NCBI RefSeq assembly: GCF_003203515.1
Contig: NZ_BGNG01000002.1
Span: 1 to 64,000, forward strand
DNA: 64,000 nucleotides
Direction: 5' to 3'
Source of the DNA: Glaciecola sp. KUL10
GTDB taxonomy: Bacteria; Pseudomonadota; Gammaproteobacteria; Enterobacterales; Alteromonadaceae
Both the position numbers and the translations under genes were made by a program. Below the pieces are notes generated by a model that made no database searches, was not told where the DNA came from, and was given only the letters and a program-made list of their open reading frames with translations. Shown here one piece after another: positions 8,076 through 17,318 of the stretch. Every line of letters begins with the position of its first letter. Within the stretch, counting starts at the first letter, position 1.

Positions 8076-8115
8076 CAACATAGCAACATAGCAACATAGC
8101 AACATAGCAAGATAG
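8076..8115. repeat. Tandem octamer repeat CAACATAG x5
   Basis: Four perfect copies of CAACATAG (8076-8107) are followed by one copy with a single change (CAAGATAG). The array lies about 240 bases upstream of the cyanophycinase start. Short tandem repeats of this kind can change copy number by slippage. Confidence 0.85.
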
Positions 8116-8353
8116 CAGTATATAAGCATGAAAAGCAGCGTCTTACGCCAAAAGTCCCAGAGATGAGGTGCAAAGTGTTACATTAGGTTTTTGTATTGCC
8201 ACTTCGACAGCCAAGTATGAGAGATTTAACAATAAAACTTGCATACTTGACAAATTTGCATCATAAAGGCGGCATTGAACACGTCATGGCCCTTGGCCAT
8301 TTACACGTTAAACATAAACAGCAAGTTATTAAAGGTACATTTGAGTAAATACT

Positions 8354-9172
8354 ATGCCATCTCCTACTATTGAAGGCACGCAACGCGGCTACGTTATTCC
8401 TATTGGCGGTGCGGAAGAGAAATTTGATAATCCAGAGATCCTCGCAAAATTTGTTGAGATTTCTGGTGGAAAAGACGCGGTGATCACAGTGGTGCCGACC
8501 GCTTCTCAACTAGACGATACAGGTGCACGTTATCAAAAGATTTTTGATGATTTGGGTGTGAAGAAAAGTTATTCCTTACCCATTACAGAACGCGCTGATG
8601 CACAAAACGAAGACTATGTGAAAACCCTAGAAAAAAGCACGGGTATCTTTGTGACAGGTGGTAATCAATTGCGTTTATCCACCATTTTAGGTGGCACGCC
8701 GATCGCTAAGGCAATACGCCAGTTAAACGCGCAAGGTGTCAATTATGCGGGCACATCTGCTGGCGCGGCGATTGTGTCACAGCACATGATTACTGGCGGA
8801 AGCACAGGCATCGTCCCTACCGAAGATGGCGTAAACTTGGCGCCGGGTATGGGCTTAATTAACACTATTGTGGTCGATCAGCATTTTAATGAGCGCAACA
8901 GGCTAGCCAGACTACTTTCTGCGGTCTCATATAATCCTTTCTTGATTGGTGTTGGCTTAGATGAAGATACCGCGGCATTTATCGACCATAATAATCAGTT
9001 TACCGTGGTCGGAAGTGGCGCAATTACCGTGGTTGATCCTAGCGATATTGAGTATTCATCTATGGCAGAAGCGCGTTCGGGTGATGCGCTTACGCTGTTG
9101 AACCTTAAAGTACATATTTTGGCAGCCGGTGGGCGTTTTGATATTGGTGAGCGCAAAGCCTTTGTTAGCTGA
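8354..9172 (+). CDS. cphB: Cyanophycinase
   Basis: 272 residues of the peptidase S51 family. Cyanophycinase cleaves the storage polymer cyanophycin (poly-Asp with Arg side chains) into beta-Asp-Arg dipeptides in the cytoplasm. Visible features: the N-terminal GYVIPIGGAE strand, TGGNQLRL at 101-108, and the nucleophile elbow YAGTSAGAAI with the catalytic serine at residue 135. Length is normal for bacterial CphB and there is no signal peptide, so the enzyme is intracellular. It is followed by a terminator and then cphA in the same direction, so degradation and synthesis genes are adjacent but probably separate transcripts. Confidence 0.95.
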   Translation: MPSPTIEGTQRGYVIPIGGAEEKFDNPEILAKFVEISGGKDAVITVVPTASQLDDTGARYQKIFDDLGVKKSYSLPITERADAQNEDYVKTLEKSTGIFVTGGNQLRLSTILGGTPIAKAIRQLNAQGVNYAGTSAGAAIVSQHMITGGSTGIVPTEDGVNLAPGMGLINTIVVDQHFNERNRLARLLSAVSYNPFLIGVGLDEDTAAFIDHNNQFTVVGSGAITVVDPSDIEYSSMAEARSGDALTLLNLKVHILAAGGRFDIGERKAFVS

Positions 9173-9208
9173 ATGAACAACTGTCCCAAGTGATAAAAGT
9201 AAACAATC

Positions 9209-9233
9209 AAAGGTAGCGTAAGCTACCTTTTTT
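9209..9233 (+). terminator. Rho-independent terminator after cphB
   Basis: AAGGTAGC / GCTACCTT stem with loop GTAA, followed by a run of T. A TATAAT hexamer at 9257-9262 downstream may be the -10 element for cphA, though I see no good -35 at the right spacing. Confidence 0.85.
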
Positions 9234-9328
9234 ATGTACTTTAGTAGACCTATGATTATAATTTGAGCGTCGAAACAGCCGAAGAGTTGCCCATTCGATA
9301 GCCGTATTGTTTACAGGGATAAGAGCTT

Positions 9329-12148
9329 ATGAAGATTCTCAGTCAAAATGTGTTTGTTGGTCCTAATATCTATGCCAATTTCCCAGTAATTTGCTACCAA
9401 ATAGACTTGGGGGCACTTGAAGAATGGCCGTCGGTAAAGCTCGGGAAAGCGTTCACCGATGGGCTTGTTAATGCGCTTCCATCACTTCAAAAGCATGGCT
9501 GCTCTTATGGCGAAGAAGGTGGGTTTCTTAGGCGTCTGACTGAAGACGAAGGCACTTGGATGGGACACATCTGGGAACATGTCGCCATTGAATTACAAAA
9601 TCTTGCGGGCAGTGCCGTTACCTTTGGCCGTACTCGAAGTCTAGAAGACAAAGGCTGTTATTACGTTGTTTATCAATATCACCAACGCGACGTCGGCTTA
9701 GAAGCAGGTAGTTTGGGTTTGCGCTTGCTACAACATCTGATGCCTAAAAATGTACAAGCACTCATCGGTGCGCACGTCGAAGAAGACTTTAACTTTGAAG
9801 AAGAGCTCACCGACTTCATTAAAATGGCGCAACGCAAAGAGTTTGGTCCCAGCACAGCCTCTTTGGTCTCTGCCGCCGAACAGCGCGATATTCCTTGGTT
9901 AAGACTCAACAATTATAGTCTTGTGCAATTTGGGCATGGTAAGCATCAACAGCGCATCCAAGCCACAATTACTAGCCAAACGAAACACATTGCGGTTGAA
10001 ATTTCATGTGATAAAGAAGATACCCATAATCTACTTAATGACCTAGGCTTGCCTGTCCCTCAACAGTTAATGATTTACAGTGAACGTCAAGCCGTGAGGG
10101 CGGCTCAGCGGATAGGCTATCCAGTTGTTCTTAAGCCATTAAACGCAAATCACGGTAGAGGGGTTAGCATTAACCTGACGACCGATGAAGAAGTCATTAC
10201 AGCGTTTGGTGAAGCCAGAGAGCATGGCACTAGCCGCGCAGTGCTAGTCGAGAGTTACTTAACAGGCTATGACCACCGTATGTTAGTGGTTAATAATGAA
10301 TTAGTCGCTGTCGCCAAGCGTGTGCCGGGGCATGTGGTCGGCGACGGTGTTCACACGATCGAAGAGCTCGTTGATATCGTGAATCAAGATCCCCGCCGAG
10401 GCGTGGGTCACGAAAAAGTATTGACGAGACTTGAATTAGACAACCAAGCAGAGCGTTTAATGGAAGATGCAGGCTACACTGCTCAAACGGTTTTAGAAAA
10501 AGACCAAACATTCTTTTTACGTTCAACGGCCAATTTATCAACTGGTGGCACGGCGATTGACGTCACTGACATCGTGCATCCTGATAACCGAGATATGGCG
10601 ATCAGAGCTATCAGAGCAATCGGTTTAGATATTGGTGGCGTAGACTTTTTAACTGACGATATCTCAAAGTCATACAAAGAAATAGGCGGCGGTATTTGTG
10701 AGTGTAATGCCGCTCCAGGCTTTAGAATGCACGTTGCGCCTAGCGAAGGTCAAGCGAGGGATGTTGCGGGCAAAGTCATGGATATGCTGTTTCCGACTGG
10801 CTCAGAATCACGCATACCTGTTGCTGCAATCACAGGAACAAACGGCAAAACGACTACCTCAAGAATGCTTGCAAGTATCATGAAGGCCGCTGGTTTTACG
10901 ACGGGCATGACCTCAACTGACGGTGTCTATATCGACGGGCATTTAACAGTTAAAGGGGACATGACAGGGCCGACTTCAGCACAAATTGTACTGCGCGACC
11001 CCAGTGTTGATTTTGCGATAATGGAAACCGCTCGTGGCGGGATCGTCAAACGTGGATTGGGCTATCAGCGTTGTGACGTCGGCGCTTGTCTAAACATTTC
11101 AGCCGACCACTTAGGTCAACGAGGCGTGAATACGCTTGAGCAACTTGCACAAATCAAACGTGTTGTTGTGGAAGTCGCCGACAAGTGTGTCGTACTCAAT
11201 GCCGATGATATTCACTGCTTACAAATGGCTGAATTTTGTCATGCCCAACAAATTTGCTACGTCACTATGGACTCGGGCCACGGTTTAGTCAGAGAGCATA
11301 TTAGAAGTGGCGGTATGGCGGTTGTGCTTGAAAAAGGCATAAATGGCGACATGATCACCATTTATGACAAAGGCGCTCATATTCCATTGTTGTGGACGCA
11401 TTTGATACCTGCAACGATTGAAGGCAAAGCCATGCACAACGTTCAAAATGCGATGTTTGCTACTGCGATGGCTTACAATTTCGATACTTCTCTTGAAGAT
11501 ATTCGTCAAGGCTTGCGCATTTTCAATACGTCTTTCTACCAAGCGCCGGGTCGTTTAAATATCTATGACGAGCATCCGTTTAAAGTCATACTTGATTACG
11601 CACACAACCCTGCCGCGATTAAAACCATTTCTGATTTAGCGGCGCGTCTAGACGTCAAAGGTAAACGTCGTGTAGTGGTTGCAATGCCGGGTGACCGTCG
11701 TGACGAAGACATCATTGAGGCGGCAAAAAGTGTCGCTCCTATCTTTGATACCTTTGTGTGTAAAGCAGACGATGACAGACGTGGCCGTGGCTTTGATGAG
11801 GTTCCACTTTTGATAAAGAAAACACTGATGGAAGAAGGCGTATCAGAAGACTGCATCGAAGTGATTCCAAGTGAAGAAGAAAGCATCGATAGCGCACTCA
11901 AAGGCTGTCGAAGCGGTGATTTACTGGTGATCCTTGGTGACAACATTACAAGATGTTGGAAGCAAATTGTGCACTTCAATGAAGATGGCGAAAAACTCAT
12001 TGAAGAAGATTCAACGCCTTCGCAAGACTTCCCTGAAAAGCTGTTTGAACCTGTAGAGAATAAGTTTGAACTTAGCATCGGTCAAAAGATAGTGAAAGAC
12101 GATCGCGGTGTTCACATCGTCGTTGAGCGTGATGAAGAGTCGGATTAA
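9329..12148 (+). CDS. cphA: Cyanophycin synthetase
   Basis: 939 residues, close to the usual full length. CphA makes cyanophycin from Asp and Arg using two ATP-dependent activities: an ATP-grasp domain that adds Asp to the backbone and a Mur-ligase domain that adds Arg to the side chain. Visible: an N-terminal domain with GGFLRRLTEDEGTWMGHIWE (about 65-85), an ATP-grasp region about 215-480 (YPVVLKPLNANHGRGVSI), and the Mur-ligase P-loop TGTNGKTTTS near 501. Start at the ATG after CAGGGATAAGAG. The next gene begins six bases after its stop and is surely co-transcribed. The product stores nitrogen and carbon as insoluble granules. Confidence 0.96.
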   Translation: MKILSQNVFVGPNIYANFPVICYQIDLGALEEWPSVKLGKAFTDGLVNALPSLQKHGCSYGEEGGFLRRLTEDEGTWMGHIWEHVAIELQNLAGSAVTFGRTRSLEDKGCYYVVYQYHQRDVGLEAGSLGLRLLQHLMPKNVQALIGAHVEEDFNFEEELTDFIKMAQRKEFGPSTASLVSAAEQRDIPWLRLNNYSLVQFGHGKHQQRIQATITSQTKHIAVEISCDKEDTHNLLNDLGLPVPQQLMIYSERQAVRAAQRIGYPVVLKPLNANHGRGVSINLTTDEEVITAFGEAREHGTSRAVLVESYLTGYDHRMLVVNNELVAVAKRVPGHVVGDGVHTIEELVDIVNQDPRRGVGHEKVLTRLELDNQAERLMEDAGYTAQTVLEKDQTFFLRSTANLSTGGTAIDVTDIVHPDNRDMAIRAIRAIGLDIGGVDFLTDDISKSYKEIGGGICECNAAPGFRMHVAPSEGQARDVAGKVMDMLFPTGSESRIPVAAITGTNGKTTTSRMLASIMKAAGFTTGMTSTDGVYIDGHLTVKGDMTGPTSAQIVLRDPSVDFAIMETARGGIVKRGLGYQRCDVGACLNISADHLGQRGVNTLEQLAQIKRVVVEVADKCVVLNADDIHCLQMAEFCHAQQICYVTMDSGHGLVREHIRSGGMAVVLEKGINGDMITIYDKGAHIPLLWTHLIPATIEGKAMHNVQNAMFATAMAYNFDTSLEDIRQGLRIFNTSFYQAPGRLNIYDEHPFKVILDYAHNPAAIKTISDLAARLDVKGKRRVVVAMPGDRRDEDIIEAAKSVAPIFDTFVCKADDDRRGRGFDEVPLLIKKTLMEEGVSEDCIEVIPSEEESIDSALKGCRSGDLLVILGDNITRCWKQIVHFNEDGEKLIEEDSTPSQDFPEKLFEPVENKFELSIGQKIVKDDRGVHIVVERDEESD

Positions 12149-12154
12149 CGACTT

Positions 12155-13924
12155 ATGAGTGAGATTAGGTTTGCGCTTGATGAAGTTCGTCGATTAACCG
12201 GCCCAAATTTATTATCGGATAAGCCCGGTGCGATTGCTGACGTATTTATAGAGAATATCGATCCGCTATGGGTGCTCAAGATATGGAAAAAACATATCGC
12301 CCGTTTTCAAGCTCGCTTTGGCTGGCAACAAGACCTTTATACGCGTTTCTTTGATGGTGGGTTAAGCGTTGCTATCCCTGCGCAAATGGACCTGCTTTAT
12401 AGTGCATGTGATCTGCTCGAATTATCATGGGAGTTATGCATTGCCGAATTACATGAAGGCGATGCCAATGATTACGAAGACATTCTCCTTTTAGAAAATG
12501 CGCTAGCGAACACCATAAAAGACGAGCTTAATCCTGCTTTGATTAATTTTATCGAACAAGCGCACAAAAACGACGTGAGGTGCCTAGTCGATGACGATGA
12601 AATCAGCTTGGGAACAGGGCATTATGCGCAAACGTGGCCGATTGATGCATTTCCTAATCCGAATGAAGTAAAGTGGGAAGACTTTAAAGACATTCCTCTG
12701 GCTCTATTTACGGGGACTAACGGCAAATCCACCAGTGTGCGTCTTGCTGCTGAGATCGCTAAAGCTGCCAATTTGCGCGCTGGCGTCACATCAACAGACT
12801 TTATAAAAGTAGGTGACGAGATTATAGACGAAGGGGATTACTCCGGTCCCGGTGGCGCTAGAATACTATTACGAGACAAGCGAACAGAAGTTGCCTACCT
12901 AGAAGTCGCAAGAGGCGGCCTATTAAGACGAGGTTTACCTGTCACCCATGCCAATGCATCACTCGTCACTAACGTGGCCAGTGATCACCTTGGGCAGTAC
13001 GGCATTAATTCGGTCGAAGAGATCGCAGAAGTTAAACTCATGGTGGCAAAAGCAATTCATCAAGGGCAGGGGCGCTTAGTGCTAAATGCTGATGATCGCT
13101 TACTCGTCGAATACGCAAAGTCGCTCGACAAACCCATTGTCTGGTTTAGCCTTGACGAACAAAACCCACTGATTCAACAAAGTATTGCTGATAGGCGTTT
13201 ATGCGTATTTGTTAGTGACGCTAACTTAAAGCAAGATGCAAGAGAAAATAGTCTAGTTGGCGATAGTGAAGCACTTACTTATTTATGTGAAAAAACGGGT
13301 GAGAAAAAAGCGATCGTCGATATCAAAGACATTCCAATGACCGTAAAGGGCTACGCTAGACATAATGTACAAAATGCATTGGGCGTGGTCGGCTTGTCCA
13401 AATCACTTGGCTATGATGACAAATACATTAAACACGGCCTTTTAAACTTTGAAAGCAGTGCTAAAGACAATCCAGGCCGCACTAATATCTATGACCGAAA
13501 CGGCGTAAAAATCGTCGTCGATTTCGCTCATAATGCGCATAGCATGCAAGCCGTTATCGATATGGTGAAAGCCATGTCTGCCGACCAGGCGTTTAAAAGG
13601 ATATATGTGCTCTTTAGCCATGCTGGCGACCGTTCCGACCAAGATATCAAAGACGTTGCCGATGCCGTCCGCGAACTCAACCCAGATGTGTATGTGTTAA
13701 GTGAACTAGAAGAGTACCTGAGAGGCCGTGAAAAAAACGAAATCTCTGAGATTGTCGTTTCGCACCTGCTAGCAAGTGGCGTAGACGCAAGTAAGCTAGT
13801 GTGTACGCCTAGCCCCTATTCAGGTGCTGAATTTGTTTTAAACAATGCCGCCGAGGGGGACTTGGCTTTGTTATTTATCCTGAGTGAGCGTGAACGAGTC
13901 AATCAACTGATCCAACATAATTAA
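12155..13924 (+). CDS. CphA-like Mur ligase paralogue lacking the ATP-grasp domain
   Basis: 589 residues. The N-terminal part keeps the CphA-like LTGPNLLSDKPG opening. After about 180 residues it goes straight to a Mur-ligase domain: FTGTNGKSTSVRLAAE (P-loop about 187-192), GARILLRDKRTEVAYLEVAR, VASDHLGQYGINSVEE and a C-terminal domain with VVDFAHNAHSM. The ATP-grasp domain that makes the Asp backbone in CphA is absent, so it cannot be a stand-alone bifunctional synthetase. Second cphA-type genes next to cphA are known in proteobacteria, but their role is not settled. Possibilities are a partner subunit of CphA, a dipeptide ligase, or a side-chain ligase with other specificity. It follows cphA by six bases. 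Confidence 0.88.
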   Translation: MSEIRFALDEVRRLTGPNLLSDKPGAIADVFIENIDPLWVLKIWKKHIARFQARFGWQQDLYTRFFDGGLSVAIPAQMDLLYSACDLLELSWELCIAELHEGDANDYEDILLLENALANTIKDELNPALINFIEQAHKNDVRCLVDDDEISLGTGHYAQTWPIDAFPNPNEVKWEDFKDIPLALFTGTNGKSTSVRLAAEIAKAANLRAGVTSTDFIKVGDEIIDEGDYSGPGGARILLRDKRTEVAYLEVARGGLLRRGLPVTHANASLVTNVASDHLGQYGINSVEEIAEVKLMVAKAIHQGQGRLVLNADDRLLVEYAKSLDKPIVWFSLDEQNPLIQQSIADRRLCVFVSDANLKQDARENSLVGDSEALTYLCEKTGEKKAIVDIKDIPMTVKGYARHNVQNALGVVGLSKSLGYDDKYIKHGLLNFESSAKDNPGRTNIYDRNGVKIVVDFAHNAHSMQAVIDMVKAMSADQAFKRIYVLFSHAGDRSDQDIKDVADAVRELNPDVYVLSELEEYLRGREKNEISEIVVSHLLASGVDASKLVCTPSPYSGAEFVLNNAAEGDLALLFILSERERVNQLIQHN

Positions 13925-14346
13925 TCATTGTTTGTCCAAGGATTAATTATTTTAACGCCCACACCGTCAAAGTCAGCCACATTACGCGTGATGATTTTGA
14001 AGTTATGTGTTTTGGCGATTGCTAGAATCATTAAATCAACGGAATCAATGTGAAGCCCGGCATGTTCTCGCTGTTCACCCAATCGGGCGTATTCAAATGC
14101 TGCCTTTTGTTCAAAAGCAAATATTCTGGTGCCAAAGGCATGATGAGCAAATAGCTTAAATTGCTCATTTAGCTTTAATTTACGCTTTCCGTCTGGCAGT
14201 CGACTAATACCTCTTTGTATTTCAGCAATGTTTATCCACGTTGTGCACAGCGTGTTTAGCTGTTTAGAAGCCAAGAACTTGGCAACAGAAGCACTCGGTT
14301 CTTGCTTCATCATCTCCGAAATAACATTCGTGTCGAGGATATACAT
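13921..14346 (-). CDS. vapC: PIN-domain ribonuclease toxin, VapC/FitB family
   Basis: 141 residues. It opens with MYILDTNVISEMMK, the first PIN acidic site, and ends with HIDSVDLMILAIAKTHNFKI and TRNVADFDGVGVKIINPW, carrying the remaining acidic residues. PIN toxins of this type cleave RNA. The upstream gene encodes the partner antitoxin and its stop touches this start (14346). The 3' end overlaps the 3' end of the cphA paralogue, which is transcribed in the opposite direction, by four bases. Confidence 0.9.
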   Translation of the reverse strand: MYILDTNVISEMMKQEPSASVAKFLASKQLNTLCTTWINIAEIQRGISRLPDGKRKLKLNEQFKLFAHHAFGTRIFAFEQKAAFEYARLGEQREHAGLHIDSVDLMILAIAKTHNFKIITRNVADFDGVGVKIINPWTNND

Positions 14347-14597
14347 CAGTCGAGCTTCACATCTTCGCGTGAAGAGCTTCTAAGTGGAAGGTTTAGCTCG
14401 ATGTCGCTATGCTCTGGCTCAGCAAAATAAGTTGCTGCAATTTCCATAATGTTACTGCTTGATTGGTCATCATCTTTTGACGCATCTTGCAGGATATTTC
14501 GAACATACTGCTCTAACGAAATACCAGCCTTTGCTGCTTTTACTCTAAGTGCTTCTTTTGTGGGATCGGGGAGGTTTCGGACAGTGATAACGGCCAT
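14346..14597 (-). CDS. vapB: FitA/VapB-type ribbon-helix-helix antitoxin
   Basis: 83 residues. The N-terminus MAVITVRNLPDPTKEALRVK plus AGISLEQYVRNIL is a ribbon-helix-helix DNA-binding domain of the FitA/Phd-like class. The C-terminus (EHSDIELNLPLRSSSREDVK) would wrap the toxin. I chose the ATG at 14597 because GAAGG stands about ten bases upstream; the longer frame starts only at a TTG. Forms an operon with the PIN toxin. Confidence 0.87.
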   Translation of the reverse strand: MAVITVRNLPDPTKEALRVKAAKAGISLEQYVRNILQDASKDDDQSSSNIMEIAATYFAEPEHSDIELNLPLRSSSREDVKLD

Positions 14598-14708
14598 TTC
14601 TGATACCTTCAAATTACTTTAACTAAACATATTAAAATAATATCAGGTGATGTCATTGACTTCAATGCTGTCATTGAAGTCAGGTGGGAGCTTATTTGCA
14701 TCCTCCAA

Positions 14709-15383
14709 TTACTCAAACCCGTGATAAGTCACAAACTCCTCATTGTCCGCGCGAGTAGAGCGAACGTCATTAGCGGCAAAGTCTTTATCTGGGTAGCCCA
14801 TCGCAATACAAATCATGATCGCTTCATCATCAGGAATGTTGGCATATTTGTGCACGACATCAGATTGCATAATGCCTTGTCCATTGATGACGCAACCCAA
14901 ACCTAAGTCCCAAGCGGCTAGCACGATACCGTAGGCCAATGAACCCAGACCAAACTGCGTGATGCCTGCAGGTTCTAATGATTTATCATAGGTTAAGACC
15001 AATGACACCGGCGCATCAAATTGCCTGAACCCGCGCATCATCCACTCCATGCGTTTTTCTTTGTCTTCACGCCCGATTCCCATGATTTCAAAGAGTTGAA
15101 TTGCAACGTCTATTTGTCGTTTGCGGTGTATGCCTTCATAGTCTTCTTTGTAGGGAAAGTCTCTGACATGGGGCTTGCCCGCTAAGGTGTTTTCAGTATT
15201 GCCTTGTCGGATTTTATCCAGCACGTCGCCGGTGACTGCATGAATTTTCCACGTTTGTGTATTGTAAGAGGAGGGTGCCCACTTGGCTGCGTTTATCACT
15301 TGGTCTACAACTTCTTTACTCACTGGTTTTTGACTAAACCCGCGCACACTTTTTCTTGAGGCAGCAAACTCTGCGAAATTCAT
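14709..15383 (-). CDS. Nitroreductase family protein
   Basis: 224 residues. The opening SRKSVRGFSQKPVSKEVVDQ followed by AAKWAPSSYNTQTWKI is the classic FMN-binding N-terminal signature of oxygen-insensitive NAD(P)H nitroreductases, and GLGSLAYGIVLAAWDLGLG plus GYPDKDF fit the later FMN/dimer region. Members reduce nitroaromatics, quinones or flavins; the natural substrate cannot be told. Cytoplasmic, monocistronic. Confidence 0.9.
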   Translation of the reverse strand: MNFAEFAASRKSVRGFSQKPVSKEVVDQVINAAKWAPSSYNTQTWKIHAVTGDVLDKIRQGNTENTLAGKPHVRDFPYKEDYEGIHRKRQIDVAIQLFEIMGIGREDKEKRMEWMMRGFRQFDAPVSLVLTYDKSLEPAGITQFGLGSLAYGIVLAAWDLGLGCVINGQGIMQSDVVHKYANIPDDEAIMICIAMGYPDKDFAANDVRSTRADNEEFVTYHGFE

Positions 15384-15578
15384 ATTCTTCCCAAATGTTA
15401 ATATAAAGTAAAAAGACTAAACATTCTTATCTCTGCTTGCAAGCTTGGCGGTAAGTTGTCGTCTAAAAGTCATATCGGTGACAGGTCAATGGCACACGGT
15501 TAGCGTAGTTTTGTCACACTGCTCACTTTGTAATGGCATTAAGCTTTGAATGTGTTTTAATAAAAATGAGAGAACGAT

Positions 15579-16058
15579 ATGAGCAATGAAGTGAAGCTAA
15601 ACAAAGATACTATTCAAACCCTTAGGCACTCAAAGTGTTGGAGTCAGGACGAACTGGCCGCAGCTGCCTCTGTCAGCATCAGAACGATCCAACGAGTAGA
15701 AAAAAGTGGCACCGCATCTTTGGAAACCACAAAGGCTATCGCCGCCGTTTTTGACGTCAGCCCTCGCGAGTTACAAGTTTCAAAAAAAGTAGAGTACCGC
15801 GCACTTAAATACCTGTTTAACTATGCGTGGCTAATTGCCTTTTTTGCGTCGAGTTTGTTTTTTGGGATGTGGATTGTCGATATTCTTATTCCTACTTTAA
15901 AAGGGGCCGATTTTAACAACCAATATGAAATTCATGGCAATTTTAGATATTTAGATTTTGGCGGTTTGAGTCTATTCTTCGGCTTTGCTTTGTTATTGTT
16001 GAGAATGCTTGTTGAGCATTTGAATATCAACCGTTTACTCAACTTACGACGAGACTAG
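15579..16058 (+). CDS. XRE-family regulator with C-terminal membrane segments
   Basis: 159 residues. The N-terminal 65 residues are a Cro/C1 helix-turn-helix (ETIQTLR-like opening, WSQDELAAAASVSIRTIQRV). Two hydrophobic helices follow, about 85-108 and 125-147. Membrane-anchored XRE regulators of this kind occur widely in gammaproteobacteria; the ligand and targets are unknown. The next gene starts 33 bases later in the same direction. Confidence 0.85.
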   Translation: MSNEVKLNKDTIQTLRHSKCWSQDELAAAASVSIRTIQRVEKSGTASLETTKAIAAVFDVSPRELQVSKKVEYRALKYLFNYAWLIAFFASSLFFGMWIVDILIPTLKGADFNNQYEIHGNFRYLDFGGLSLFFGFALLLLRMLVEHLNINRLLNLRRD

Positions 16059-16091
16059 TGAGCTTTGTAAACACCATAGAAGGCTGAAAGT

Positions 16092-16754
16092 TTGGATTTA
16101 GAGGATCAGAAAATTAACCAATCAAGTCAAGCGAATAAGCAGCATCACCAGACATTGATTGTGCTTAAAGAGGCGCTATCTGACTTTCAGCAAACGTTTA
16201 AAGAGGGGATAAGTGAATACGAATTGATCAACCAACTCAAAAAGCCGCCTTATTGTTTCTTTGATGAAGATGCTTTAGCAGATCCCCTAATTCTTTTTCA
16301 AACACACTTTATTCTTTTTCATGCCTTGTATTTGTTGCGAAACGATTGGAGGCAAGCACAGGTTGGTGAGTTAACGATTTCAGCCTTAAAGATTCAGTTG
16401 TCAGGTATTCATGCACCACAATCAGGCATTGCTCCCAACGATCCACTCGCTGATTACTACCTTGATTGGCGCAATTTACTCAAGACTAACGATGACGATG
16501 TCGAAAAGCTACTCACAAGTTTTTGGTCTAAAATGGCAGGTATTGAATCTATTGAAGTTTACTCTTCAGCACAAATCAATGCTGCCCTAGCTGATTTATC
16601 ATTTAACTCACTTGATGGCCTCAACAGGCAAACGTTAAAACAGCAATACCGAAAGTTGCAACATGAGTATCATCCAGATAAAGGTGGCACGGTAGAGCAA
16701 GCACAAACAATACTGCGGGCATATACAATTCTTTGTGCGGTAATAGATGTTTAA
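16092..16754 (+). CDS. DnaJ-related protein with C-terminal J domain
   Basis: 220 residues from a TTG start (no nearer ATG in frame). The N-terminal about 150 residues resemble the DNAJ-related N-terminal domain (KPPYCFFDEDALADPLILFQ; HFILFHALYLLR). The C-terminus is a J domain with LKQQYRKLQHEYHPDKGGT, holding the HPD triad that stimulates DnaK. J domain at the C-terminus rather than the N-terminus is typical of this subfamily. It is a likely DnaK co-chaperone of unknown client. Confidence 0.85.
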   Translation: MDLEDQKINQSSQANKQHHQTLIVLKEALSDFQQTFKEGISEYELINQLKKPPYCFFDEDALADPLILFQTHFILFHALYLLRNDWRQAQVGELTISALKIQLSGIHAPQSGIAPNDPLADYYLDWRNLLKTNDDDVEKLLTSFWSKMAGIESIEVYSSAQINAALADLSFNSLDGLNRQTLKQQYRKLQHEYHPDKGGTVEQAQTILRAYTILCAVIDV

Positions 16755-16963
16755 ATATCAGCGTTTATCGATCATGTAAGTAGGTGAGTTGATTTAACAA
16801 AACCGAGAAGCGTTTAAAGCAAGACCAGAAATACTAATTAATCTAATCACTTACAATAGGGTGAAAATAGCAGACTATTTAATGGAGCAATGACTCAATC
16901 TGACTTAGTATTATATTAAAAGCTCATTTCAAGTTCTCTAACGTCAATAATTTAAGGTTTCTA

Positions 16964-17167
16964 ATGACTACAACCCAAACTTTTGTTGCCTATTTCAAGC
17001 AGAATTTAATTTGCTTGCCTTTGTTAATTCCAATACTTTTTTCAGATGCTGATACATTTACAGTTTTTTCATTTGCCGTTGTTATTTGCTATCTTTTTTG
17101 GGCATTAGACAGAATAAAAAAACTAGAAACGCTTATTTCTTCATCTATTGAAAAATTAGATAAGTAA
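16964..17167 (+). CDS. Small membrane protein
   Basis: 67 residues with two hydrophobic stretches (LICLPLLIPILF; TVFSFAVVICYLFWAL) and a short charged C-terminal helix rich in lysine. ATG preceded by TTAAGGTTTCTA. No family recognised. The 209 bases before it show no other gene. Confidence 0.5.
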   Translation: MTTTQTFVAYFKQNLICLPLLIPILFSDADTFTVFSFAVVICYLFWALDRIKKLETLISSSIEKLDK

Positions 17168-17318
17168 CTGTTTTAATTCCAAATACCGATAGGTTGCGTA
17201 TACTTCTTCCGAAACTGAAAAAAATAACACATTCAACGATAAGCAGTTCATTATAAAAACGACAGCGCGGATGTACATTTTTCAATGTGCACGCAAAATA
17301 AAACAGGGATTTTCTGCC

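Noticed and set aside
8076-8115. CRISPR-like repeats
   Set aside because: Units are only eight bases with no spacers.
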